From: Lysinibacillus agricola
GTDB taxonomy: Bacteria; Bacillota; Bacilli; Bacillales_A; Planococcaceae
Direction of reading: 5' to 3'
Length of the DNA: 64,000 nucleotides
Assembly (NCBI RefSeq): GCF_016638705.1
Contig: NZ_CP067341.1
Span: 685,501-749,500 of the forward strand
Shown: positions 17,507 to 26,229 of the stretch, piece after piece
How positions within the stretch are numbered: the stretch's first letter is position 1
Layout of the letters: each line of letters begins with the position of its first letter
Made by a program: the position numbers and the translations under genes
Notes under the pieces: generated by a model
Database searches by the model: none
The model's input: the letters and a program-made list of their open reading frames with translations, nothing else
Told to the model about the DNA's origin: nothing

Positions 17507-19001
17507 TTCGAGTTTGTTAGCACGTAATGCCCGAAAGTACTCTATGATTGAAGCGGTTGTTTGTCAAGGCAGACGAGTGACCTATCATGATTTAGATGAG
17601 CAAGTGACACGTTTTGGTCATGCTTTATTAGAGCAAGGTGTGCGGCAGGGCGATAAAGTTATCATTTTTATGCCGAATGTTGTAGAGTTTGTCGTTAGTT
17701 ATTTTGCTATTCAGCGCATTGGAGCTATAGTCGTTCCAGTAAATGCGAAATTTACGCTGCAAGAGGTTGAGTATGTAGCGCAGCATGCGGATGCTAAAGC
17801 TATTCTAGTACATGAAGTCATTTTTGCAGCAGTCGAAAACATCACGATAGTCCCTTTAAAAATTAAAACAGGTCAAGAGCAGGCTGGTTGGCTAAACTAT
17901 GAAACGCTTATTCAACAGGCGAGCACTCAAACTATTGATTGCCAGCTTAATGAAGATGATGTCTCAACGATTTTATATACCTCGGGTACAACGGGAAAAC
18001 CAAAGGGTGTGTTGTTCAGCTATCGCAATATTTTAACTGTAGCGCAAATGATTGCAGTTGAAATGGAAGTAAAGCCTGAAAGCCGAATCCTTCTCATGAT
18101 GCCGTTGACTCATTCGGCTCCATTACATTTATTTTTAATGGCAGGCGTACTTATAGGCTCAACAAATGTGCTAACACCAACGTTTACACCTGATTTGTTT
18201 ATTGATTCGATTGAGCAGGAAAGGACAACACATTTCTTTGGTGCACCTGTCGCTTATTTATTAACTGCCCAAATGCCAAGATTGCAAACGGCTGATTTAT
18301 CATCGATGAAATGGTGGGTTTATGGTGGAGCGCCTTTATCACAAAACGAAGTCCAGCATCTACAAAAAGCTTTCCGCACAGATAATTTAACTTGCGTTTA
18401 TGGCTTAACAGAGGCTGGTCCGAATGGTTCGTTATTGTTTGGCAGAGAACATGCAACGAAGGCGGGAAGTATTGGCCGGCGTGCACCACTTGGAGCGGAG
18501 CTGCGCATTATTAACGACAATGGAGAAGATGTCAGTGTTGGTGAAGTGGGAGAAATTGTGTTACTTGGTGAAGGTAATATGCTGGGCTATTACAAGGATG
18601 ATATCGCAACAAAGGCTGCATTTATAGATGGCTGGCTGAAAACGGGTGATTTGGCTCGCGTGGATGAGGATGGATATATTTGGATTGTTGATCGTAAAAA
18701 GGATGTCATTTTTTCTGGCGGTGTGAATATTTATCCGAAAGAAATTGAAGATCGTATGTTGAGCTATGAGGGAATATTTGAGGTTGCTGTCATAGGTGTA
18801 CCACATCCAGAGTGGGGAGAAACGGTGAAGGCCGTTTATGCTTCTAAAATAGAAATTAACGAGGACGAACTTAAAGCTTATTTGGAGGAGCATCTTGCTA
18901 AATATAAAATTCCACGCATCTTTGAACGTGTAGAAGCGCTACCACGGAATGCATCGGGCAAAATACTAAAACAAACTTTGAAGGGACAAGAGGTGAGATA
19001 G
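17496..19001 (+). CDS. Acyl-CoA synthetase (class I AMP-forming)
   Basis: 501-residue ANL-superfamily enzyme that adenylates a carboxylic acid and transfers it to CoA. The P-loop ILYTSGTTGKPKGV, the A5 motif YGLTEAGPNG, KTGDLARVDEDGYIWIVDR and the catalytic lysine in NASGKILK are all present. Chain-length preference is not readable; the context with an acyl-CoA dehydrogenase and a LiuR-like regulator suggests a fatty or branched acid. Ribosome binding site aagggagag; start overlaps the regulator gene. The next gene starts 2 bases after its stop. Confidence 0.9.
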   Translation: MMNSSSLLARNARKYSMIEAVVCQGRRVTYHDLDEQVTRFGHALLEQGVRQGDKVIIFMPNVVEFVVSYFAIQRIGAIVVPVNAKFTLQEVEYVAQHADAKAILVHEVIFAAVENITIVPLKIKTGQEQAGWLNYETLIQQASTQTIDCQLNEDDVSTILYTSGTTGKPKGVLFSYRNILTVAQMIAVEMEVKPESRILLMMPLTHSAPLHLFLMAGVLIGSTNVLTPTFTPDLFIDSIEQERTTHFFGAPVAYLLTAQMPRLQTADLSSMKWWVYGGAPLSQNEVQHLQKAFRTDNLTCVYGLTEAGPNGSLLFGREHATKAGSIGRRAPLGAELRIINDNGEDVSVGEVGEIVLLGEGNMLGYYKDDIATKAAFIDGWLKTGDLARVDEDGYIWIVDRKKDVIFSGGVNIYPKEIEDRMLSYEGIFEVAVIGVPHPEWGETVKAVYASKIEINEDELKAYLEEHLAKYKIPRIFERVEALPRNASGKILKQTLKGQEVR

Positions 19002-19002
19002 C

Positions 19003-20670
19003 ATGAAGGTTTTACAGCAGGAAGAAATGAAAACAACGAATTTTTTTAAGGATAATGATACACTTCATAAAGTTTTAGAAATGATGCTAGATAAAGAGTT
19101 TGTGGAATATGCAACACGCGAGTTAACAGATTTTGGTGAGCTTTGTGCTGGAGATATTGATGTGAGAGCCAAACATACGGATAGAGAGGGTGAACCTCGA
19201 TTACAAAGGTATAATGCCTATGGTGAAGAAGTGTCAGAGATTTGGGTTAATGATGGCTATAAAAAGACAATTGAAGAGACGTACAATACTGGCATTGTTG
19301 GCTATGTGCATAAAGATATTCCGCAATTAGGTAGAAAGGGCAACTATGTGTATAGCTTTGCTCAAGGTTATATACTGTCCCATACTGAGCCAGGCTTTTA
19401 CTGTCCTGTTACTTTAACAATGGCAACTGCTTATCTCCTTGACCATTATGCGAGTGATGAGGTGAAGGAGCGCTTTTTACCACATGTTTGTGCAACAGGA
19501 GATACCGAGCTATATGAGGGAGCGACATTTTTAACGGAGCGTCAAGGTGGCTCTGATGTTGGTGCGAATGTTGTAGAGGCAAAACAGGACGGCAATCAGT
19601 ATCGTTTATATGGTGAGAAATATTTCGCATCAAACGCAGGAATGTGTGGAGTAGCCATGGTATTGGCACGTATGGAAGGGGCTCAGGCAGGCTCAAAGGG
19701 CTTAACATTATTTGCGGTTCCATGGCGGAAAGAGGATGGAACAGTTAATAACCTCCGCATTCGACGTTTGAAGGATAAACTTGGCGTTAGAGCCGTACCT
19801 TCGGGTGAGGTGGAATTTGATGGTGCACTAGCTTATGTCGTAGGTGAGCCGAATAAAGGAATATATTATATGCTGGAGGCGCTTAATTTATCAAGAATTT
19901 GCAATGCTGTTGCATCTATAGGCATTATGCGCCGTGGTTATTTAGAGGCGAAGCACTATGTGACAAATCGTCAGGCATTTGGTAAGCCTTTAACGCAATA
20001 TCCTATGATTCAGGATACGCTAGGGAAATTCGCTGCCAAGCTTCATGTGGAGGTTGCGACAGTTTTTGATCTTATTCATCAGTACGATAAAGTTACAAGT
20101 GGACAGGGGAATGAAGAGGACATCATTTTGAATCGCTTGTATATTGCTATCATGAAAAAAGAAACGGCAGAGCAAGCGGTACATTATGCGAGTGAAGCGA
20201 TTGAATTACATGGTGGAAATGGCTATATTGAAGACTTTGTAACACCTCGCTTATTAAGAGATGCACAGGTGCTTACTGTGTGGGAGGGAACTGCCAATAT
20301 TTTAGCTTTAGAGCTCATTCGTTTAGTTGATAAGTTTCATGTCCATGAATTGTTTGTTCGTGTCATGGAGGAACGTCTAGAAAAACTAGCTGACAGTCCA
20401 TTAGTGGAAATTGTAGTGGAGCAATTAGCAAAATTAGACTCGACTTTGCAAACATTTAGCGGTTTAGATGAAGCGACGAAAACGTTTGAAGCAAAAAAGG
20501 TCGCAGAAAAAATGGCACATTTATATGAAAGTGTTGTAGCGGTCGAATGGGCACAAAAATTCGGCGGCAAATATGAAAAGCTAGCAGATATTTATTTAGA
20601 GAGCACATGGGCATTGCGAGAAATGGGTGCACCAATGAAAACGGTCCAGTATTTTTCAGATATAGTTTAA
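19003..20670 (+). CDS. Acyl-CoA dehydrogenase, AidB-like subgroup
   Basis: 555 residues, longer than the usual 380 and close to the AidB/DmdC-type subgroup. FAD-binding segments ATFLTERQGGSDVGAN and GEKYFASNAG are seen, and the C-terminal FAD-domain motif VWEGTANILALE resembles the AidB signature. A C-terminal extension of about 100 residues follows. It probably oxidises an acyl-CoA, passing electrons to ETF; AidB members may instead bind DNA. Ribosome binding site gaggtgag lies in the end of the ligase gene, so the three genes form one operon. Confidence 0.87.
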   Translation: MKVLQQEEMKTTNFFKDNDTLHKVLEMMLDKEFVEYATRELTDFGELCAGDIDVRAKHTDREGEPRLQRYNAYGEEVSEIWVNDGYKKTIEETYNTGIVGYVHKDIPQLGRKGNYVYSFAQGYILSHTEPGFYCPVTLTMATAYLLDHYASDEVKERFLPHVCATGDTELYEGATFLTERQGGSDVGANVVEAKQDGNQYRLYGEKYFASNAGMCGVAMVLARMEGAQAGSKGLTLFAVPWRKEDGTVNNLRIRRLKDKLGVRAVPSGEVEFDGALAYVVGEPNKGIYYMLEALNLSRICNAVASIGIMRRGYLEAKHYVTNRQAFGKPLTQYPMIQDTLGKFAAKLHVEVATVFDLIHQYDKVTSGQGNEEDIILNRLYIAIMKKETAEQAVHYASEAIELHGGNGYIEDFVTPRLLRDAQVLTVWEGTANILALELIRLVDKFHVHELFVRVMEERLEKLADSPLVEIVVEQLAKLDSTLQTFSGLDEATKTFEAKKVAEKMAHLYESVVAVEWAQKFGGKYEKLADIYLESTWALREMGAPMKTVQYFSDIV

Positions 20671-20683
20671 CTTCTTTCAGCAA

Positions 20684-20815
20684 ATGTTTTGTGTGGCGAA
20701 AGTGAAACGTCAGCTACAAATGTTTTGTGTAGCGAAAGTGAAACGTCAGCTACAGGTGTTTTTTGTAGCGAAAGCAAAGTGTCAGCTACAAATGTTTTTG
20801 TAACATAAGTGCAAC
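20684..20815. repeat. 36-bp tandem repeat with GCGAAAG core
   Basis: Just over three copies of gtgtagcgaaagtgaaac followed by gtcagctacaaatgtttt. The gtagcgaaag...cgtcagctac halves are inverted, so each unit can fold. Related blocks occur at 3980, 7500, 42580-42980 and 63400-63520. Confidence 0.8.
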
Positions 20816-20824
20816 TTTAATTAT

Positions 20825-20893
20825 AGAAGTCTCCCACCTCTATAGGTTGTGAGATGAATGCGGGTTATGTTACTTTTCAGTAGGTGTCCAAAT
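20825..20893. repeat. Fragment of dispersed element related to 3800-4022
   Basis: tcccacctctataggttgtgagatgaatgcggg and cagtaggtgtccaaa (given in pieces shorter than 20 in the sequence) match blocks near 3820-3880. Only the left part is present. Confidence 0.5.
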
Positions 20894-20930
20894 AGAAGTC
20901 GTCTCGAATGGAGGCGACTTCTTTTGTTTT
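20894..20930 (+). terminator. Rho-independent terminator of the MerR operon
   Basis: agaagtcg (20894-20901) pairs with gcgacttct region (about 20914-20922) around tctc/ggag, followed by TTTTGTTTT. Confidence 0.8.
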
Positions 20931-20954
20931 CATGTATAATAAAAATCAACTGAA

Positions 20955-21145
20955 TATTATAAAGGTTCTTTACTTATGTAAAGTGAAAAGGGAAATCGGT
21001 GTAATTCCGATGCGGTCCCGCCACTGTATGTGTGAGTTTTTTCAATTTGCGCCACTGAAAATTTCGGGAAGGCATGAAAAAGCGAATGGAGCACGAGCCA
21101 GGAGACCTGCCTTTATAGAAAACACGTTGCAGCCTACGAGGATAG
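20955..21145 (+). ncRNA. Cobalamin (AdoCbl) riboswitch
   Basis: The conserved core is visible: aaagggaaatcggtg, attccgatgcggtcccgcc with ACTGT, and the B12 box agccaggagacctgcc at 21096-21111. It lies upstream of a B12 uptake and adenosylation operon. A hairpin followed by T-rich sequence at 21185-21220 can act as the regulated terminator, so high cobalamin would switch the operon off. Confidence 0.93.
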
Positions 21146-21184
21146 GGTGGTGGATTTTGTATGCGTATTTTTTGTGCAAATTTG

Positions 21185-21222
21185 ACCCCCTCATCTTTTT
21201 GTGATGAGGGGTATTTGTTTTG
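21185..21222 (+). terminator. Riboswitch expression-platform terminator
   Basis: accccctcatc (21185-21195) pairs with gatgaggggt (21203-21212), followed by atttgtttt. About 350 bp upstream of btuF. Confidence 0.75.
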
Positions 21223-21234
21223 TAAGATTGATGT

Positions 21235-21525
21235 CGATAAATTTGAAAAAATGAGCGATAAATCCACAATGTTGAACGATAAACCTGATGTTGGGTGATA
21301 AAACAACAAAGTTAGGCGATAAACTCATAATGTTGGGTGATAAACCTAAAATGTTGGGCGATAAATCCACAATGTTGAGCGATAAACCCGATGTTGAGTG
21401 ATAAAACAACAATGTTAGGCGATAAACTCATAATGTTGGGTGATAAACCCAATGTCGGCTGATAAACCCACAACCTTGTGCGATAAAAGCTAAAATATAT
21501 CGATAAATCAGAAAAACAAGTCGTT
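21235..21525. repeat. 21-bp tandem array (CGATAAA type) in the btu leader
   Basis: About 14 units headed by (c/t)gataaa; most are 21 bp and some 19 bp (for example cgataaacccgatgttgag). A block of five units is itself repeated. It occupies the space between the riboswitch terminator and the btuF ribosome binding site, so any btu mRNA must carry it. Confidence 0.92.
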
Positions 21526-21562
21526 AAAATATACGCACAGATAAACTAAGGAGGATTTTCAC

Positions 21563-22537
21563 ATGAAGAAATTTTGGAAAATAGGATTATCAGCATTTTT
21601 AGCTATTGGCTTGGTTGCTGGATGTAATGCAAAAGAGGAAACAAATGAAAAGTCACCATCTTCTGAACAGCAGAAGCAACAAGAGACATCAAAAGTTGAC
21701 GAAGCAGCATTCCCGATGACGATAACGGATGCGACTGGCAAGGATATTACGCTAGAAGCACCACCTGAAAAAATTGTCTCGCTCATTCCAAGTAACACTG
21801 AGATTTTATTCGGCCTTGGCTTAAATGATGAAATAATTGGTGTAACAGATAATGATGATTACCCAGCGGAGGCTACTGAAAAAGAAAAGGTTGGGGGCAT
21901 GGAGTATAATATTGAGCAAATTATTGCTTTAACGCCAGATATCGTTTTTGCGCATGCATCGAGTATGACTTTTTCAGAAGGAGCAATTGAACAGCTTGAG
22001 GCTGCAGGCGTGAAGGTATTTGTTGTTGCAAATGCTAAAGACTTTAATGACACATACACATCAATTGAACAGCTAGGTCGTGCAACAGGGAAGCTAGAAG
22101 AGGCTCAAAAAATTGTCGCAAATATGAAGGCGAAAGTTGAAGAAGTTCAAACAAAACTTGAGGGTGTTAAACCAAAGAAAGTCTTTGTAGAAACGTCTGA
22201 TGAGCCAGAAATTTATACAGCTGGTAAAGGTACATTTATGAATGAAATGCTAAATATGATTCATGCCGAAAATGTAGCAGCAGATGCAGATAACTGGTAT
22301 AAAATTGATGCTGAACAAATTATCGCGAAAAATCCAGATGTCATTGTAGTGACATATAATTATGTACCTGATATTTTAACGAAAATTCCACAACGTGCAG
22401 GCTTTGAGACAATTACTGCCGTGAAAAACAAGGACATTGTACAAGTAGATGAAAATACGACGAGTCGTCAAGGTCCGCGTTTAGCAGATGGTCTTGAAGA
22501 ATTAGCGAAAGCTATCTACCCTGAGGCGTTTCAGTGA
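21563..22537 (+). CDS. btuF: Cobalamin ABC transporter substrate-binding lipoprotein
   Basis: 324 residues. A lipoprotein signal peptide ends in the lipobox LVAGC, then a charged linker and a class III periplasmic-binding fold: EKIVSLIPSNTEILFGLG and ALTPDIVFAH are typical of BtuF-like proteins. It would capture corrinoids outside the membrane and deliver them to the BtuCD-like transporter. Ribosome binding site taaggagg. The stop overlaps the GTG start of the permease (GTGA). Specificity for B12 rather than siderophore is inferred from the upstream riboswitch and downstream cbiZ and pduO functions. Confidence 0.92.
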   Translation: MKKFWKIGLSAFLAIGLVAGCNAKEETNEKSPSSEQQKQQETSKVDEAAFPMTITDATGKDITLEAPPEKIVSLIPSNTEILFGLGLNDEIIGVTDNDDYPAEATEKEKVGGMEYNIEQIIALTPDIVFAHASSMTFSEGAIEQLEAAGVKVFVVANAKDFNDTYTSIEQLGRATGKLEEAQKIVANMKAKVEEVQTKLEGVKPKKVFVETSDEPEIYTAGKGTFMNEMLNMIHAENVAADADNWYKIDAEQIIAKNPDVIVVTYNYVPDILTKIPQRAGFETITAVKNKDIVQVDENTTSRQGPRLADGLEELAKAIYPEAFQ

Positions 22538-23535
22538 GTAGAATATTAATAGCCTATGTAACAGCAATTACGCTTCTGATCATTAGCATCTGGTGTGGCG
22601 TAGCGATAGGCTCGGTTCATGTTCCACTAGAAGTATTGTGGAATAAGGCGGCTGATGAAACAGCTGCCAATATTTTATGGAAAATTCGTTTACCTCGAGT
22701 CCTGCTGGCAGGGCTTGTCGGGGCGTCTCTTGCCATTGCAGGGGCAGCTTTTCAAGGTTTATTAAAAAATCCATTGGCAGATCCTTATACGTTAGGGGTT
22801 TCCTCGGGTGCATCTGTTGGCGCAGTGATGACGATTTTCTTTAGTGTATCAATACCGGTAGTTGGCCATTATACATTGCCAACCTTCAGTATGATAGGTG
22901 CAATATTAACGATGGTAGCTGTCATGGGCTTTGCTAGAATAATAGATCGCTCACTGAAAATGGAAACCCTTATTTTAACAGGAGTCATATTTAGTTCGTT
23001 TTTAGGCTCCTTAATTTCTTTAATGATTGCATTATCCGGTGAGGAGCTACGGCAAGTTATTGGCTGGCTGCTCGGATCAGTATCGATGCGTGGTTGGCCA
23101 TACGTTCAAATGATTATTCCGTTTGTAATAATTGGTTCGATCATGCTCTGGACACAAAGACGTGAGTTAAATGTTCTGTTATATGGAGAAGAACGTGCGA
23201 AGCATTTAGGTGTCAATGTTAAGCGCAGTAAATATTTAATTTTAGTAGGTGGATCAATGTTGACTGGAGCGGCGGTAGCTGTTTCTGGCACGATTGGCTT
23301 TGTTGGCTTAGTTGTACCCCATATGACGCGGATGCTTTGGGGTTCTGATCATCGTCATTTATTGCCATTATCATTTTTAAATGGGGCAACTTTGCTCATT
23401 ATTTGCGATTTAATAGCACGAACAATTATTATGCCTAGAGAGCTACCGATTGGCGTAATTACTGCCTTTATTGGGGCGCCCGTCTTTTCCTATATTTTTT
23501 ATAAGCAACGTAGAAGTAAGGGGGTACGGGCATGA
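22534..23535 (+). CDS. btuC: Cobalamin ABC transporter permease
   Basis: 333 residues with the nine to ten helices of the FecCD/BtuC permease family. Family segments LPRVLLAGLVGASLAIAGA, QGLLKNPLADPYTLGVSSGA (split here by the reader) and GLVVPHMTR are intact. It starts at GTG 22534, overlapping btuF by 4 bp, and its stop overlaps the ATPase start, showing a tightly coupled operon. Confidence 0.93.
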   Translation: MSRILIAYVTAITLLIISIWCGVAIGSVHVPLEVLWNKAADETAANILWKIRLPRVLLAGLVGASLAIAGAAFQGLLKNPLADPYTLGVSSGASVGAVMTIFFSVSIPVVGHYTLPTFSMIGAILTMVAVMGFARIIDRSLKMETLILTGVIFSSFLGSLISLMIALSGEELRQVIGWLLGSVSMRGWPYVQMIIPFVIIGSIMLWTQRRELNVLLYGEERAKHLGVNVKRSKYLILVGGSMLTGAAVAVSGTIGFVGLVVPHMTRMLWGSDHRHLLPLSFLNGATLLIICDLIARTIIMPRELPIGVITAFIGAPVFSYIFYKQRRSKGVRA

Positions 23536-24998
23536 TTGTTGTTAAACATCTTTCTGGCGGCTATGAAGATGTGCCGATCGTCCATGATATTAGTTTTTCC
23601 GTTGAAAAAGGGAAAGTACTTGGGATTTTAGGGCCGAATGGTAGCGGAAAATCGACGCTGTTAAAAGTAATGAGTGGCATATTACCAGCAACTGCAGGCA
23701 CTATATTAGTAGATGGTAAAAATATCAACTCTTACAATGCCCGTGCATTGGCCAAAAAAATGGCGGTACTACCACAATTACATGCCAATGCCTTTTCCAA
23801 CAGTGTACGTGAGGCAGTATCACTTGGACGTTATCCACATCAAACTGGCTTCTTTTCAAGCTGGACTGAACGCGATGAACAAGCAGTCCAACATGCAATG
23901 ATGCAAACCGGTGTGAAACGCTATGAACAGACATCGATGGAATTTTTGTCGGGCGGTGAACAGCAAAGAGTTTTTGTAGCCCAAGCTCTTGCACAAACAG
24001 CGGAAATATTACTGTTAGATGAACCAACGAACCATCTAGATATTGCCCATCAACGTCAAATTTTAGATATGGTGCGAAAGGAAGCAATAGAATGTGGTTT
24101 AACCGTTATTATGGTGCTACATGATATGAATTTAGCTGCCCTCTATTGTGATGAATTATTACTAATGGAAGGGGGGCGGATGCGAGCATTTGGGGCACCA
24201 CATGAAGTATTAATTGCCTCGCAAATCGAAGACGTCTATCATGCGCGCGTAGCGACATATGCACATCCTGAAATTCCAAAACCTCAAATTACAATGATGC
24301 CAGCTTCAGTTGAACATCAGCAACGTGCTGTCATTCAAAAAGTAAATTTCACTGTTACGGATCATTACATTCAGCTTAAGTCAGAGTTTCCTTTAAAAAC
24401 GGTTTCCTCAGCTGTCCATAATCCGGGTATCGGTTGGTATGATTGCCTGTTAAATCGCTCTGTACCAATAGATTATGTGATTAGTGATGTAAAGGGAGAG
24501 GTCGCTGAATTTTTACAAAAGGAGCTTTTCTCATCTACAAGCACAGTCGTCATGTTAACGGCTGTCCCGACAGAACTTGTAGCTATTAATGAATTTAAAG
24601 CTTCCTTTGGTAGCGTCCTTGTTGCTGTAACTGCTGGTATTGGCAATGCTGTTGATGTGTCACGCACACATGAAAGACAGGATGAACCATATATTGGTAC
24701 TATAAATACGTGGGTCATTGTTAATGGTTGTTTATCAGAAGAAGCGTTTTTCCAAGCGATGATGACAGCTAATGAGGCAAAGACAAAGGCATTGCAATCA
24801 GAAGATATTCGTGATGAGCTTAGTGGTACGATTGCAACAGGCACTGCTACAGATAGTTTATTGATTGCGGCGACACAAAAAGGGGAAGAAATGCTGTATG
24901 GGGGCCCAATTACTGATGTAGGTAAGATAATCGGTAAAGGTGTTTTTGAAACAACTGTACAGGCAATAAAAAATTATAAAAACAATTTTAGGAGATGA
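23532..24998 (+). CDS. btuD: Fusion of cobalamin ABC transporter ATPase and CbiZ-type adenosylcobinamide amidohydrolase
   Basis: 488 residues, almost twice a normal BtuD. Residues 1 to about 245 are an ABC ATPase: Walker A GPNGSGKST (34-42), signature LSGGEQQRV, Walker B ILLLDEPTNH and the switch His in VLHDMN. Residues about 265-488 match CbiZ, which removes the aminopropanol arm or nucleotide loop of corrinoids to give cobyric acid: TVSSAVHNPGIGWYDCLLNR, VTAGIGNAVD and TGTATDSLLIA. BtuD-CbiZ fusions are known in Bacillaceae (YvrA type). Import and remodelling are thus tied in one polypeptide. Ends overlapping the next frame. Confidence 0.92.
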   Translation: MIVVKHLSGGYEDVPIVHDISFSVEKGKVLGILGPNGSGKSTLLKVMSGILPATAGTILVDGKNINSYNARALAKKMAVLPQLHANAFSNSVREAVSLGRYPHQTGFFSSWTERDEQAVQHAMMQTGVKRYEQTSMEFLSGGEQQRVFVAQALAQTAEILLLDEPTNHLDIAHQRQILDMVRKEAIECGLTVIMVLHDMNLAALYCDELLLMEGGRMRAFGAPHEVLIASQIEDVYHARVATYAHPEIPKPQITMMPASVEHQQRAVIQKVNFTVTDHYIQLKSEFPLKTVSSAVHNPGIGWYDCLLNRSVPIDYVISDVKGEVAEFLQKELFSSTSTVVMLTAVPTELVAINEFKASFGSVLVAVTAGIGNAVDVSRTHERQDEPYIGTINTWVIVNGCLSEEAFFQAMMTANEAKTKALQSEDIRDELSGTIATGTATDSLLIAATQKGEEMLYGGPITDVGKIIGKGVFETTVQAIKNYKNNFRR

Positions 24999-25003
24999 GA
25001 GAA

Positions 25004-25567
25004 ATGAAGCTTTACACGAAAACAGGCGATACAGGGAAAACAAGTCTTATCGGAGGTCGCGTTGACAAAGATAGCTTACGCGTAGAGACTTATGGGGCAA
25101 TCGATGAATTAAATTCTTTTATTGGCAAGGCCGTAAGTGAATTAGATCGTGAGCTATTCAAGGATATTCTAATTGATTTAGAAACGATTCAGCACGAGCT
25201 TTTCGATGCAGGTGGCGACCTTGCTAACGTTATGAAGGAGCGTCATTATAAGCTTACAGAGCAGCCAATTGAAGTGTTGGAATCTCGTATTGATGCATTG
25301 TCAGATGAAGCACCACCATTACAGCGCTTTATTTTACCAGGTGGTGCACCAGCAGCCGCAACCTTACACATTGCTCGTACAGTAGCGCGTCGAGCAGAAC
25401 GTCAAATGGTAACGCTTATGAAGGAAATGGATGATGTACCGACGATTGTGCAAAAGTATTTAAATCGTCTATCTGATTATTTATTTGCAGTTGCACGTGT
25501 TGTTAATTTCCGTCTGAATGTCGCGGATGTTGAATATATTCGAAGTGGCAATGTTTTTAAAAAATAA
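25004..25567 (+). CDS. PduO-type ATP:cob(I)alamin adenosyltransferase
   Basis: 187 residues. The N-terminal MKLYTKTGDTGKTSLIGG and the ATP/cobalamin segment TARRAERQMVTL-like region (ARTVARRAERQM) are typical, followed by NRLSDYLFAVAR. It makes adenosylcobalamin, the coenzyme needed by the IcmF mutase encoded 9 kb downstream. ATG at 25004 is placed 9 bases after AGGAG; an in-frame ATG at 24995 abuts that site. Last gene of the riboswitch-controlled operon (YvqK in B. subtilis). Confidence 0.95.
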   Translation: MKLYTKTGDTGKTSLIGGRVDKDSLRVETYGAIDELNSFIGKAVSELDRELFKDILIDLETIQHELFDAGGDLANVMKERHYKLTEQPIEVLESRIDALSDEAPPLQRFILPGGAPAAATLHIARTVARRAERQMVTLMKEMDDVPTIVQKYLNRLSDYLFAVARVVNFRLNVADVEYIRSGNVFKK

Positions 25568-25611
25568 CAGGTGTGTTGATTAACCATTTTTATACATTCG
25601 AATTAATTCGA

Positions 25612-25865
25612 AGACGCTGATTTCCGCTACGGGCTCATCGGACGCCCCCAGGAAAGCGCCCAGTCGGAACGGAAATCAACTCCACGTTATTGTGATGAAT
25701 TCATTTTTAGATGAAAACTTTGAAGATTTATCGGAACAAAATCTCATTTTATCGGAACAATTTTAGCATTTATCGGAACAAAATCTCATTTTATCGGAAT
25801 AATTTCAGTTTTTATCAACTAAGGACGCCCCCAGGAAAATCAATCCTACGTTATGGTGAAAGCTC
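25612..25865. repeat. Palindromic element copy 2, interrupted by a 21-bp array
   Basis: The element's right half (ggacgcccccaggaaagcgc, cagtcggaacggaaatcaac, cacgttattgtgatga) is at 25650-25705. A second partial right end (ggacgcccccaggaaaatca, then cctacgttatggtgaaagctc) lies at 25826-25862, after the array. The rest of the gap to 26100 holds only a weak hairpin (gccct/aggg with a T run near 26025-26050). Confidence 0.7.
25725..25825. repeat. 21-bp tandem array (CGATAAA type, reverse orientation)
   Basis: Four to five units such as atcggaacaaaatctcatttt (21 bp, given as one unit of atcggaac plus 13). In reverse complement this is cgataaaatgagattttg plus ttc, nearly identical to units at 40901-41041 and 48873-49001. 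Confidence 0.85.
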
Positions 25866-26104
25866 ATATTAGTTTTGAAAAGAAATAGTTATTTTGAATT
25901 TTAGGGCACTGAAAAAGTCGGTTTGTCATCAAAAACATGATGCAAGTCGGCTTTTTTGAGTATCTAAATACAGTTAAAGATAGATTTGTAATATAATTGA
26001 ATGAAAATTTCTTTTGTGTTTTAGTGCCCTCTTTAAATTCAGGGTGGCTTTTTCGCTTGTAAAATGTAAGAATATAAAATTATCAGAAATATTTCCGTTT
26101 TATG

Positions 26105-26134
26105 TTGACTGAATGCTCACTCATTTATTAGAAT
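26105..26134 (+). promoter_or_regulatory. fadF promoter with FadR-like operator
   Basis: -35 TTGACT (26105-26110), 18-bp spacer, -10 TAGAAT (26129-26134). The spacer contains tgaatgctcactcattta (26110-26127), an AATG-N6-CATT palindrome that fits the B. subtilis FadR operator pattern (TGAATGANTANTCATTCA). Binding would block the promoter. Confidence 0.65.
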
Positions 26135-26229
26135 AGGAATATAATGATGGAATGACGTACATTTACGTATGAACTAGCAAATTTATCACAAAGAGAGAAA
26201 CTTACGACAAACTAAAGGGGGGACCAACC

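Noticed and set aside
20974..21412. Minus-strand frames with LSPNI repeats over the riboswitch and btu array
   Set aside because: They overlap a well-supported cobalamin riboswitch and derive from the array period.
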